DNA from: Gammaproteobacteria bacterium
GTDB taxonomy: Bacteria; Pseudomonadota; Gammaproteobacteria; UBA9214
Assembly (NCBI GenBank): GCA_029860045.1
Contig: JAOUBY010000009.1
Location: 1 to 47,425, forward strand
Reading direction: 5' to 3'
DNA: 47,425 nt
Each line of letters begins with the position of its first letter. The stretch's first letter is position 1. The position numbers and the translations under genes were made by a program. Positions 15,761 to 25,001 of this stretch are shown piece after piece. The notes beneath the pieces were generated by a model. It did no database searches. It saw only the letters and a program-made list of their open reading frames with translations, and was not told the origin of the DNA.

Positions 15761-16306
15761 ATGGCCAGAAGAAAAGCATTGAATCCGGTAGCAATCCTGC
15801 AGGAAATCGAGGATCTCTGCCGCGGGTCTGCGACCGGTGCGCCCCGCAAGGCCGGGAACAGCGCCGAGTGGTCCGGAATTACCTTTCGTATCGGGGATAC
15901 CTATCTTGTGTCGCAGCTGGGCGAGGTGGTCGAGATTCTTGAATACCCGGAACTCTCCAGCGTACCGCTGACCAGGCCCTGGGTGCGCGGCATTGCCAAT
16001 GTACGCGGCAACCTGCTTCCGGTCGTTGACATGAGCAGCTTTCTTAACGGCGCCGCAGCAACTATTACGCCGCGATCACGCGTGCTGGTGGTCGATCACA
16101 AGGGTCTCTACACAGGACTGATTGTGGATGAGGTGCTCGGACAGAAACATTTCACTGATGATGAATATACCGGGGATCTGCCGGGTGTGAATGAGGCTTT
16201 TGAGCCATATATACAGAATGGATTCCGCCGTGATGACGTGGTGTGGAGCATATTCAGCCTGCATGAGATGGCTGAAACACCACAGTTCCTGCAGGCGGCC
16301 GTGTAA
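15761..16306 (+). CDS. pilI: PilI, CheW-like coupling protein
   Basis: CheW-domain protein of 181 residues that links the receptor PilJ to the kinase ChpA. The CheW fold is recognisable from about residue 35 on: GITFRIGDTYLVSQLGEVVEIL, VPLTRPWVRGIANVRGNLLPVVDM, and SRVLVVDHKGLYTGLIVDEVLG. The N-terminal 30 residues (MARRKALNPVAILQEIEDLC) are a short helical extension common to PilI. It starts five bases after the pilH stop. A second CheW-like gene (chpC) ends the operon. Confidence 0.93.
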   Translation: MARRKALNPVAILQEIEDLCRGSATGAPRKAGNSAEWSGITFRIGDTYLVSQLGEVVEILEYPELSSVPLTRPWVRGIANVRGNLLPVVDMSSFLNGAAATITPRSRVLVVDHKGLYTGLIVDEVLGQKHFTDDEYTGDLPGVNEAFEPYIQNGFRRDDVVWSIFSLHEMAETPQFLQAAV

Positions 16307-16377
16307 CAGGTTTGGATTAACGAAGCAGTTTTTTTATACAACTTTGCCAGGTGGACTAACCGGTCGGGAGATGGACC

Positions 16378-18390
16378 ATGAAAAAGATGTTTAATGTAGG
16401 TAAATTGGGAGGCAGTAGCCGGATGAAGGCATTGATGTTCTTGATGCTGGGCTCCGTGGCAGCCATGGCCTGGACCTTCGTTCACGTGGGTAACCAGGCC
16501 GGGACTGACCAGGCGCGTCTTACCGATGTGAGTGAGCAGCTGGTGCTGTCACAGAAGTTGGCCAAGTATGCACTGGCTGCGACGACCGGTGATACCGATG
16601 CGTTTGCCAGTATGGAGAGTTCCAAGAACCGGTTCTCCGAGATCATCAAAAAGCAGACGGCTGACTTCGGTGACGCTGGCAGCGAGAACGGAACGGCAGA
16701 GGGCATGGCCCTGGCCAGCCTGGACAAGCGCTGGGGTGGTTTCCGGAACAACATTGATTCCGTGCTTGATGGCCAGTTCCTGATCGTGGCAATGGCCGAG
16801 TCCACCACCGTGGTGAACGAGGTTATGCCGCAGTTGATGGAGCATACCCAGGACATCGTAAATACCCTGGTTAAGAATGGCGCAAGCGCCAGCCAGGTGC
16901 GTCTTGCCAGTCGCCAGATGGTACTCAGTCAGCGCATCGTGAACAGTCTGAACGGTGTTATGACCGGTAAGGGCACCGAGTCATCTGCACTGCTGTTTGC
17001 GGCAGACACCAGGGAATTCGGTCGCGTTCTGGACGGTTTCATGCGCGGTACCGGTGGCATACAGCAGCTGAAGGGCAAGACCTTGCAGTCCAAGGTTCAG
17101 AAGATTGCACTGCTGTTCTCCCGTATTAGTGACAACGCCGGTTCGATTGTTGATAACTCCGAAGAGCTGGTCACGATTCAGACCGCGGCAGCAGACATCA
17201 GTGGACAGAGTGAGACTCTGTATAACGCTGCACATGCCTTGCAGGGTGTGCTGGTCTCCTCCCGCGATGGTCGTTTCATCAACAATGAGCTGGCCTACTC
17301 CCTGGGCGCCATTGCACTGTTCGTGCTGTTCTTTATGGGCTTTGAGGCATTCCGCAGCCAGCGTCAGCGCAGTCGCATCGTGGAAGAGGAAAATGCAGAG
17401 AACCAGGAAGCAATCATGCGCTTGCTGGATGAAATGGGCGACCTGGCTATTGGTGACCTGACAGTCAAGGCGACCGTGACCGAGGACTTTACCGGTGCTA
17501 TCGCTGACTCCATCAACGTCACGGTCGGCTCGCTACGTGACCTGGTGAAAACCATTAACGATACCTCTACACAGCTGTCCGGATCGGTGCAGGAAACCGA
17601 GGAAATCGCTGGCCAGCTGGCTACCGCCAGCAAGAAGCAGTTCGAGGATATCACCCAGGCCAGTACTTCAATTACCGAGATGTCCGAGTCCATGGGCGAG
17701 GTGTCCAACAACGCAAACGAGTCATCAAAGGTTGCCATGCGGTCGGTGGAAATCGCTAAGAAGGGCGGCGATGCAGTGAAACGCACCATGTCCGGTATGG
17801 ATACGATTCGCGAGCACATCCAGGAGACGTCGAAACGAATCAAGCGACTTGGTGAAAGCTCGCAGGAAATTGGCGATATCGTTGAGCTCATTAACGACAT
17901 TGCCGAGCAGACCAACATTCTCGCCCTGAACGCATCGATCCAGGCGGCCATGGCCGGTGAGGCCGGACGTGGTTTCGCGGTGGTTGCCGACGAAGTGCAG
18001 CGACTTGCAGAACGTTCCGCAAATGCTACCCGGCAGATTGAAGCTCTGGTGAAAACCATTCAGGCCGACACCAACGAGGCGGTTATCTCGATGGAGAAGA
18101 GTACCTCTGGTGTGGTCACGGGTGCCCAGCTGGCTGAAGATGCCGGCGGCGCACTGGAAGAGATCGAGACTGTTTCGGATCAGCTTGCTGAACTGATTAA
18201 GGGGATGTCCGGTGAGGCACTCCAGCAGGCAAATGTTGCATCGGAACTGACCGAAACCATGAATGACATTCAGGAGCTGACCACGCAGGCCACGGCCGGT
18301 GCCGAGCAGACCTCGCGGTCTATTGGCAACCTGTCACGTATGTCGCAGGACCTGGATACATCCGTTACCGGTTTCAAACTGCCGCAGTAA
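16378..18390 (+). CDS. pilJ: PilJ, pilus chemoreceptor (MCP)
   Basis: Methyl-accepting chemotaxis-like receptor of 670 residues. Membrane segments lie at about residues 16-37 and 307-327. The periplasmic region between them has two PilJ-type four-helix modules with paired motifs such as VSEQLVLSQKLAKYALAA and LASRQMVLSQRIVNSLNGV. A HAMP domain follows, then a signalling domain with the hairpin tip EQTNILALNASIQAAMAGEAGRGFAVVADEVQRLAERS. In P. aeruginosa PilJ senses surface contact or pilin state and drives ChpA. The start ATG has GGGAG seven bases upstream. No pilK methyltransferase follows, which is unlike P. aeruginosa. Confidence 0.95.
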   Translation: MKKMFNVGKLGGSSRMKALMFLMLGSVAAMAWTFVHVGNQAGTDQARLTDVSEQLVLSQKLAKYALAATTGDTDAFASMESSKNRFSEIIKKQTADFGDAGSENGTAEGMALASLDKRWGGFRNNIDSVLDGQFLIVAMAESTTVVNEVMPQLMEHTQDIVNTLVKNGASASQVRLASRQMVLSQRIVNSLNGVMTGKGTESSALLFAADTREFGRVLDGFMRGTGGIQQLKGKTLQSKVQKIALLFSRISDNAGSIVDNSEELVTIQTAAADISGQSETLYNAAHALQGVLVSSRDGRFINNELAYSLGAIALFVLFFMGFEAFRSQRQRSRIVEEENAENQEAIMRLLDEMGDLAIGDLTVKATVTEDFTGAIADSINVTVGSLRDLVKTINDTSTQLSGSVQETEEIAGQLATASKKQFEDITQASTSITEMSESMGEVSNNANESSKVAMRSVEIAKKGGDAVKRTMSGMDTIREHIQETSKRIKRLGESSQEIGDIVELINDIAEQTNILALNASIQAAMAGEAGRGFAVVADEVQRLAERSANATRQIEALVKTIQADTNEAVISMEKSTSGVVTGAQLAEDAGGALEEIETVSDQLAELIKGMSGEALQQANVASELTETMNDIQELTTQATAGAEQTSRSIGNLSRMSQDLDTSVTGFKLPQ

Positions 18391-18404
18391 GGCGTTACAG
18401 GCTG

Positions 18405-18439
18405 ACAACGGGATATTCAGGTTTCTATCCTGCTGTTGT
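18405..18439 (+). other. Imperfect stem-loop between pilJ and chpA
   Basis: ACAAC/GTTGT and GGATA/TATCC can form a two-part stem across an internal loop in the 129-base pilJ-chpA gap. There is no T-run. I see no protein remnant of pilK in this gap. The structure could adjust the large difference in expression expected between receptor and kinase, or mean nothing. Confidence 0.25.
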
Positions 18440-18519
18440 TCCGGGGAGGCAGTGCATTTTACAAATGCCGCCGGTTGGCAGTTATGAACAGACACTGAAT
18501 GTGGTAGCAAGGAACAATT

Positions 18520-21500
18520 ATGCGTGAAGCAATAGACTACAATGCCCTGGGATGGGTCCGCAAAGAGCTTGGCGAGGCGCTGAACAAGGCGCGCCAGGGC
18601 CTTGAGGCGTTCGCGGAAGGTGATGAGCGCAAGGAACTGTTACAGGACTGTAGCGCACAGCTGCACCAGGTGCGCGGACCGTTGCAGATGGTCAATCTCA
18701 AGGGCGCGGACATGCTCGCTGGCGAGATGGAAGAAACGATTGCCGACCTGATGCTGGATTCCATAGAGGAAAGGGACACGGTCCTGGAACTGTTGATGCA
18801 GGGCTTCCTCGAATTGCCACAGTATCTGTCCAGTCTGCATACCGGTAAAGCGGACACGCCAACGGCAATGTTTCCTCTTGTTAACAGTCTGCGTGCCGGC
18901 CGCGGTCTGCAGCCACTCTCGGAAGGTGACGTATTCTCGCCAGACCTGTCCAGCCGTGTACCGGCTGAAGTGTTTGATGTGCGTGCAGAACATGATGATA
19001 AGGGGCTTGCTGACCGGGTACGTGATGCACGTGTACGGTTCCAGGCCGGTTTGCTGGAATGGTACCGTGGCGGTGATGACAACCAGGGTATGCAGGCACT
19101 GCTGGGAGTGCTTGAAGACCTGCAGAAAATGGCCTGCTGTGAACCCGTGGTACGCCTGTGGTGGGTCGGTGCCGGCGTTGCGGAACTCGTGCGTGACGGT
19201 GTACTGGAGGAAACGGAAGAGACCAAGCGCCTGTTTGGGCAACTGGACAGGCATATCAAGCGATTGCTGGAAAAAGGCGAGTCGGTATTTTCCGATCCGC
19301 TGACCGATGATTTTATGAAAAATCTGCTGTTCCAGCTGGTGCGTGTCGAGACAGATTCCGAACGTATTAACGCTATCCGCTCAGTCTATGGCCTGGAAGG
19401 ATTGACTGAGACTGAATCGAATGACCAGGGCGGCGAGCTTGGAGATGAGTTGTTACAGACTGTCTCAACAACGGCGCGTGAGGAAGTCGATCGCATCAAG
19501 AACGACCTGGATGCCTGTTTTCAGAATTCTACTTCCACACCGGATTCCCTGGCGTCAGTCGCCGACCAGTTGCGTACGCTTGGCAGCACGCTGGGCATGA
19601 TTGGCCTGGAACATGTAGGCAGCGTGGTTGCCGAACAGGAACAGTTTATACGTGGTGTACTGAATGAGCAGCAGGATATTTCCGGGGTTGATTTCAGCAC
19701 TGTCGCCAATGCGCTGGTCATGGTTGAGGATGCGCTTTCCGGCATCACACAGCATGGCGCGAATGCGGGCGGTGTTGATGAGAGCGAGGCAGTGTTCCGC
19801 CAGGGACAGGACGCGGTTCTTGCAGCGGTTATCGCAGACATGTCGGCTGCCAAGGAATCGATTAATGAATTTCTGCAGTCATCAGGTGAATTTAATTTTC
19901 TTGGTGATGTGCCCACGCAGTTACACAAGATTTGTGGTGGACTGGAGCTGATCGGCGAAGAGCGGCTCTCCGGTGCCGCAAGCCAGACCAAGCAATTCAT
20001 CGCCCACGAGTTGCTGGCTGAGCACCGCACATTAAGTGAGGGCGAGCTGGACAGTTTCGCAGATGCGATTTGCAGTATTGAATATTGCGTTGAACAGCTG
20101 GGTGAGAACCAGAGTTATGGAGATCGTGCCATCGAGGTGGCAGAGGAGAGCCTGGGCAAGCTGGGCTATGCCAATGAATTTGCCGGGGAACCGGCTGTGG
20201 AAACGGAAACAGAAGTGGAACTGTCGGTGGCGACGGAACCGCCGGCGGAATCTGAAGCAGAGCTCTCCATTGTGACAGAGCCGGCCGTCGTGGAGGCAGA
20301 AGCGGAACCGGTTGCTGTTGCTGTGGCCCCGCCACAGGAAGACGGTGAATCCACACCGATTTCCGGATTGCAGGTCCTCGGTGAGGATGCGGATCAAGAG
20401 ATCGTCGAAATCTTTGTTGAAGAAGCCGGTGAGGTACTGGAGCTGTTCGCAGGCTCGATACCCGCCTGGTGCGATAAGCCAGATGATGCGGAGCTGCTGG
20501 GCGAGATCCGGCGTGGATTTCATACCATCAAGGGTAGTGGCCGCATGATCGGCGCACTCGCCACCGGTGAGTTTGCCTGGGCATTCGAGAACCTGCTCAA
20601 TAATGTCATCGAGAACACCGTACCTGCCGGGCAGGGTTTGCGTGATCTCGTTGCCGGATCGACCGGCATGCTGCACCAGCTGGTTGCCCAGGTCACTGAC
20701 AACTCGGTCAATCCGGGCGAGGCGGCGGACCTGATGGCCGTGCAGGCATTCAAATTCAGCACCGGCGAGCTTGTAGAGACCGAGGTTGTCAGTAACAGCA
20801 GCGCTGGTGATGAAGCAGATGTCTCTGCCGACGGGCAGGCTGATAGCGCTACTGAAACGGTTGCAACAACGCAGCCAGAGTCTGCCGGGTCGTTCATACG
20901 TGACCTGCCGGTACTGTCGGATGAGGCTGATCCGGAAATCGTCGAGATTTTCCAGGAAGAGGCTGCAGAGGCACTGCAGGTTATTGTGGAGGCACTGCCC
21001 AGGTGGGTCGCTGAACCTGCTGATATGGACGTTCTGGGTACGGTGCGCAGGAGTTTCCACACCCTCAAGGGCAGTGGTCGTATGGCCGGCGCAATGGTAC
21101 TGGGTGAGTTTGCATGGATCGTTGAAATGACGTTCAACAAACTGCTGGAAGGCACCATACAGGCGGACAACGCATTGTTCGAGGCCCTTGCCGTGGTGCC
21201 GGAAGCCGTTGATCAGTTATTGAAACAGTTGCGGGATGGCAGTGAGCCTGCAGTAAATATCGAACAGATCATGTCGCGCCTGGTGGCCTGCGAGTCTGTT
21301 GAGCAGACTATCCCTGACAGTGTTGATGTTGTCGATGTGATTGCCGTTGATGAAGTGGCTGACGAGCCGGCGGAAGCTGCCACAGAGTCTCCGTCGCTTA
21401 TGGAGACGTTTATCAAAGAGTGCGGCGAACACCTGCAGTCACTGGCCGGATGTGTTGCCGGTGAACCGGGTGAGTGCGAGGTGACGGAACCGATGTTCCG

Positions 21501-24327
21501 CTCAATGCATACCCTGGCAGGTATCACCGAACTGGTTGATGTGCCCGGTATCCGCAGTCTGGTGGAGCCGCTGTATGAATATTTTGGTCCGCGTTACCAC
21601 GAGGGGCAGCCGGCTGCGCCAGAGGCCATTACCGTGCTGGGCGATGCAGTACAGGAGATGTCCCGTCAGCTGGAACAGTTACCTGACTCGTCATACGACG
21701 AACAGCTGGTTGCGACACTGCTTGAACGTATCGCGACCCTGGCAGAACAGGTAGCAGAGACGGCTGATACGCCGGTCGTGGAGGCCGGGACGGTTACTGA
21801 AGAGGCGGACAATGTTGTCGCGCTGGAGGTGGAGACACCTGATGAGGTTGCGTCCGAAGAGATTACGGAGCAAGAGCTGCCCGAAGATGTCTATGCCAGC
21901 CAGGACCAGGAACTCTACGAGATCTTCGTGGAAGAGGCTTCCGAGATCATGGACAGCGGTGAAACCGTGCTGCGCAACTGGTCTGATGATCCGGACAACA
22001 CCGAATTGATGGCCGAGTTCCAGCGTATGCTGCACACCCTGAAGGGCGGTGCGCGCATGGTGGATATCACGACCATTGGCGATCTGGGCCATGCGGTGGA
22101 ATCCTTGCTCACCAAGGTGGGTGAGGGTGAAGTTAAAATATCGCCAGACCTGTTTGTCCTGCTCCATGAGTCGTTTGACCGGCTCTCGGATATGCTGGAC
22201 AAGGTCAAATCACGTCAGGAGACCGAAGCAGCTGCTGATCTTGAGACCCGCCTTGATGCGTTTATGAAAGGCGATACCAGTGCGGCTCATGCAACCGCGG
22301 CCCCGGTTAAAACGAAGCGGCCTGCCAAAAAGAGGGCTGCAAGGGGTAAGGCCGCAGCCGCCACAGCAAAGCCGGCCAGGGCCAAGCGTGGCGCGAGACG
22401 GAAGAAAGCAGGACCGCTGCAGCCGGCATTCTCGGAAATTGTTGCGCGCAGCACGGAAGTACAGTTACAGGGCGCGCAACAGGGCGGTGCTTCAGGTGAT
22501 CGCCGCGAGCAGGTCAGGGTGCAGTCCGATGTGCTGGACAACCTGGTTAACAACGCCGGTGAAATCAATATCTACCGCGCCCGCCTGGAACAGCAGATCA
22601 GTAATTACCGCTTCAACCTGGGCGAGCTGGACCAGACCATCAGCCGGTTGCGTGAACAGCTGCGTAAACTGGAAATGGAAGCAGAAGCACAGATCCTGTA
22701 TCGCTACGAACAGGAGTCGGATGACCGAAACGAGGACTTCGATCCGCTCGAGATGGATCGTTATTCCACGCAGCAGCAGCTGTCACGTTCCCTGAGCGAG
22801 AGTATCAGCGACTTGCGCAGCCTGCAGGAAATCATGGAAAGCTCCACGCGTGATGCGGAAACCCTGCTGTTGCAGCAGTCTCGCGTCAGTATTGACCTGC
22901 AGGAAAGCCTGATTCGAACCCGGATGGTTCCGTTTGCCGGGCTGGCCCCGCGTCTGCAGCGCATCGTGCGCCAGTCAGCACGCGAGCTGGACAAGAAGGT
23001 AGAGCTGGAACTGAGAGGTGCGGATGGAGAAATGGATCGCGCAGTTGTCGAGCGGATTATTGCGCCGCTGGAGCACATGCTGCGTAATGCCGTTGCCCAT
23101 GGCATCGAGAAACCTGAAAAACGCAAGCGTGTCAAAAAATCTGAAAACGGTACCATCATTATCGACTTTGACCGTGAAGGGCCGGAAATCGTACTGCGTA
23201 TTAAAGATGACGGTGCCGGTATGGATATCAAGAGGATCCGTGCGCGTGCTATCGAACGCGGCCTGATACCCAAGGGCAGCAAGATGCCGGATTCCGAAAT
23301 CATGCAGTTTGTGCTGCAGGCCGGTTTCAGTACTGCCACCGAGGTCACACAGATCTCCGGACGCGGTGTCGGCATGGATGTCGTGCACAGCGAAGTCAAG
23401 CAGCTTGGCGGCTCGTTGCATATCGATTCCGAGATGGGTGAAGGCACCGTGTTTACGGTACGCCTGCCCTACACCCTTGCCATCAACCAGGCATTGCTGG
23501 TGACCGCCGGCGAGGAAACCTTCTGCGTGCCGTTGTCCAGTCTCGAGGGTGTGGTGCGTGTCTACCCGGACGCACTGAAGGCCTGCTACGAGAATGAGGG
23601 CCAGCCGTTTGAATATGGCGACAACAACTACCAGCTCAAGCACCTTGGCAGCTTGCTCGGTACCGGGCGGATGGATATGGAGAATACCCGTGAACAGGTG
23701 CCGGTGTTGTTGATGCGCGTGGGTGATCAGCGCGTTGGTTTCCAGGTCGAGTCACTGCATGGCAGTCGCGAGGTGGTGATCAAGCCGGTTGGCGCCCAGC
23801 TCAGTACCATTGAAGGTATTTCCGGCGCCACTATCCTGGGTGACGGTAGCGTGGTGCTGATCCTCGACATGGTGGCCGCCTCGCGTATGAACGCACAGGT
23901 GCTGGATTCTGCCGCTATCGAGAAGCCGAAACAGGATGACCACACTGTCGTCATGGTGGTTGATGACTCGATCACCGTGCGCAAGGTCACTACACGCCTG
24001 CTTGAACGTAATGGTTACCAGGTGCTGACGGCGAAAGACGGCGTCGATGCCATGGGTCAGTTGCAGGATCGTATACCGGACATGATGCTGCTGGATATCG
24101 AAATGCCGCGCATGGACGGTTTCGAGCTTGCCACGCATATGCGCAACGATGAACGGTTGCGGGATGTGCCGATCATCATGATTACCTCGCGTACCGGTGA
24201 CAAGCACCGTGACCGCGCGCTGGCTATCGGTGTTAACCAGTACCTCGGCAAGCCGTTCCAGGAAGCCGACCTGCTGGATTCAATACATGACATTATCGGT
24301 GCCGAACCACTTGCGGTTGGCGCATGA
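18520..24327 (+). CDS. chpA: ChpA (PilL), multi-Hpt hybrid chemotaxis kinase
   Basis: Very large CheA-type kinase, 1935 residues. The N-terminal third holds FimL/Hpt-like modules with degenerate sites: LHQVRG at His49, LRTLGS with Arg352 in the histidine place, and LHKICG at His469. Good phosphotransfer motifs follow: FHTIKGSGRM at His668, FHTLKGSGRM at His847, and LHTLKGGARM at His1172. MHTLAG at His997 lacks the usual lysine. Acidic Val/Glu/Ala linkers separate them. A basic Lys/Ala/Arg linker (about 1264-1297) precedes the dimerisation helices, the ATPase domain (HMLRNAVAHG around Asn1523, DDGAGMD, GRGVGMDVV), a CheW-like domain, and a receiver with phospho-acceptor Asp1859 (LLDIEMP). The kinase core looks active. 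Its targets should be PilG and PilH. Confidence 0.95.
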   Translation: MREAIDYNALGWVRKELGEALNKARQGLEAFAEGDERKELLQDCSAQLHQVRGPLQMVNLKGADMLAGEMEETIADLMLDSIEERDTVLELLMQGFLELPQYLSSLHTGKADTPTAMFPLVNSLRAGRGLQPLSEGDVFSPDLSSRVPAEVFDVRAEHDDKGLADRVRDARVRFQAGLLEWYRGGDDNQGMQALLGVLEDLQKMACCEPVVRLWWVGAGVAELVRDGVLEETEETKRLFGQLDRHIKRLLEKGESVFSDPLTDDFMKNLLFQLVRVETDSERINAIRSVYGLEGLTETESNDQGGELGDELLQTVSTTAREEVDRIKNDLDACFQNSTSTPDSLASVADQLRTLGSTLGMIGLEHVGSVVAEQEQFIRGVLNEQQDISGVDFSTVANALVMVEDALSGITQHGANAGGVDESEAVFRQGQDAVLAAVIADMSAAKESINEFLQSSGEFNFLGDVPTQLHKICGGLELIGEERLSGAASQTKQFIAHELLAEHRTLSEGELDSFADAICSIEYCVEQLGENQSYGDRAIEVAEESLGKLGYANEFAGEPAVETETEVELSVATEPPAESEAELSIVTEPAVVEAEAEPVAVAVAPPQEDGESTPISGLQVLGEDADQEIVEIFVEEAGEVLELFAGSIPAWCDKPDDAELLGEIRRGFHTIKGSGRMIGALATGEFAWAFENLLNNVIENTVPAGQGLRDLVAGSTGMLHQLVAQVTDNSVNPGEAADLMAVQAFKFSTGELVETEVVSNSSAGDEADVSADGQADSATETVATTQPESAGSFIRDLPVLSDEADPEIVEIFQEEAAEALQVIVEALPRWVAEPADMDVLGTVRRSFHTLKGSGRMAGAMVLGEFAWIVEMTFNKLLEGTIQADNALFEALAVVPEAVDQLLKQLRDGSEPAVNIEQIMSRLVACESVEQTIPDSVDVVDVIAVDEVADEPAEAATESPSLMETFIKECGEHLQSLAGCVAGEPGECEVTEPMFRSMHTLAGITELVDVPGIRSLVEPLYEYFGPRYHEGQPAAPEAITVLGDAVQEMSRQLEQLPDSSYDEQLVATLLERIATLAEQVAETADTPVVEAGTVTEEADNVVALEVETPDEVASEEITEQELPEDVYASQDQELYEIFVEEASEIMDSGETVLRNWSDDPDNTELMAEFQRMLHTLKGGARMVDITTIGDLGHAVESLLTKVGEGEVKISPDLFVLLHESFDRLSDMLDKVKSRQETEAAADLETRLDAFMKGDTSAAHATAAPVKTKRPAKKRAARGKAAAATAKPARAKRGARRKKAGPLQPAFSEIVARSTEVQLQGAQQGGASGDRREQVRVQSDVLDNLVNNAGEINIYRARLEQQISNYRFNLGELDQTISRLREQLRKLEMEAEAQILYRYEQESDDRNEDFDPLEMDRYSTQQQLSRSLSESISDLRSLQEIMESSTRDAETLLLQQSRVSIDLQESLIRTRMVPFAGLAPRLQRIVRQSARELDKKVELELRGADGEMDRAVVERIIAPLEHMLRNAVAHGIEKPEKRKRVKKSENGTIIIDFDREGPEIVLRIKDDGAGMDIKRIRARAIERGLIPKGSKMPDSEIMQFVLQAGFSTATEVTQISGRGVGMDVVHSEVKQLGGSLHIDSEMGEGTVFTVRLPYTLAINQALLVTAGEETFCVPLSSLEGVVRVYPDALKACYENEGQPFEYGDNNYQLKHLGSLLGTGRMDMENTREQVPVLLMRVGDQRVGFQVESLHGSREVVIKPVGAQLSTIEGISGATILGDGSVVLILDMVAASRMNAQVLDSAAIEKPKQDDHTVVMVVDDSITVRKVTTRLLERNGYQVLTAKDGVDAMGQLQDRIPDMMLLDIEMPRMDGFELATHMRNDERLRDVPIIMITSRTGDKHRDRALAIGVNQYLGKPFQEADLLDSIHDIIGAEPLAVGA

Positions 24328-24352
24328 TTCAACAATCTACGAGGGGTAGGTG

Positions 24353-24817
24353 ATGGAGAATACTCAGGATAAGGTTCGTAGTTTGTGGATCCCGATGCGC
24401 AAGATGAACCTGTTAATGCCGAACGTTGCGGTCGCGGAAGTCGGCAGTTACCGGACGCCCACAGCACTGCCGGATACACCGGAATGGTTGATGGGTACTG
24501 TTAACTGGCAAGGCAAGAAAATCGCGGTGATTTCACTTGAGTCGATGTGTGGCATAAGTGTGGATTCCGACCAGGTGTTTTCACGCCTCATGATCGTGAA
24601 CTCGGTGCGACCGGACAGCCCGGTGAGCCACTACGCCATCGTGACAGCTGGTCTGCCGGGGTTGATCCAGTTTGGTGCGGATACGGCCAGTGATGCCAAG
24701 GCAGGCCAGAGCGAGGCCCTGAAATGCACGGTACACATCGGTAACGAAGAGGCCTCGATCCCGGACCTGGAATATTTGCAGGGACAGCTGGAAGAGCAGC
24801 TCGGCGAAGCCGCCTGA
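24353..24817 (+). CDS. chpC: ChpC, second CheW-like adaptor
   Basis: CheW-domain protein of 154 residues, recognisable from LWIPMRKMNLLMPNVAVAEV, TPEWLMGTVNWQGKKIAVISLESM and the C-terminal PDLEYLQGQLEEQ. The track begins at a GTG one codon earlier; the ATG at 24353 has GAGGGG six bases upstream and is preferred. It starts 25 bases after chpA, the position of chpC in Pseudomonas, although chpB (methylesterase) is missing between them. ChpC is thought to couple additional receptors to ChpA. The operon ends here, before a cluster of REP elements. Confidence 0.85.
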   Translation: MENTQDKVRSLWIPMRKMNLLMPNVAVAEVGSYRTPTALPDTPEWLMGTVNWQGKKIAVISLESMCGISVDSDQVFSRLMIVNSVRPDSPVSHYAIVTAGLPGLIQFGADTASDAKAGQSEALKCTVHIGNEEASIPDLEYLQGQLEEQLGEAA

Positions 24818-24825
24818 GTTATAGA

Positions 24826-24894
24826 CTATCGCGCCTGCAAGGCGCTCCTGCGGTAAAAAGAAAGTCCTGTAGGAGCGCCTTGCAGGCGCGATAG
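24826..24894. repeat. REP inverted pair, heads inward
   Basis: An inverse copy (24829-24851, head GCAG instead of GTAG) and a direct copy (24869-24891) are separated by exactly 17 bases. The pairing extends outward by three bases (CTA/TAG) so that 24826-24894 is one long palindrome. Stems are GCGCC/GGCGC, as in the pair before rsmD. It starts eight bases after the chpC stop and may form the 3' end of the pil-chp transcript. Confidence 0.85.
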
Positions 24895-24918
24895 GCCAGC
24901 GTTGTATTGCTGGCCGGG

Positions 24919-24941
24919 TCCCCGCCTCCGCGGGGATGACG
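24919..24941. repeat. Second palindromic repeat type (CCCCGC...GCGGGG)
   Basis: TCCCCGC-CTCC-GCGGGGA followed by TGACG resembles a dispersed palindromic repeat common in proteobacterial genomes (form CCCCGCCTACGCGGGGATGACG, from memory). It is one copy in this window, so repeat status rests on family resemblance only. It sits between REP copies in the chpC/rsmE convergent gap. Confidence 0.45.
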
Positions 24942-24964
24942 TGATTTTTATTTGGGATCCTATT

Positions 24965-24987
24965 GTAGGAGCGGATCTCATCCGCGA
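24965..24987 (+). repeat. Single REP element
   Basis: A lone GTAG-headed copy with the stem GCGGA/TCCGC, the same stem as the left copy after rsmD. It ends 15 bases before the rsmE stop. Together with the preceding pair and the other palindrome it makes the 184-base chpC/rsmE gap almost entirely repeat. Confidence 0.8.
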
Positions 24988-25001
24988 ATTCCCTCCACTG
25001 T

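Noticed and set aside
18391-18519. Degraded pilK between pilJ and chpA
   Set aside because: Only 129 bases remain and no reading frame shows methyltransferase residues.
20032-21060. 342-residue minus-strand ORF inside chpA
   Set aside because: Antisense shadow of the repeated Hpt region, with no signal or motif.
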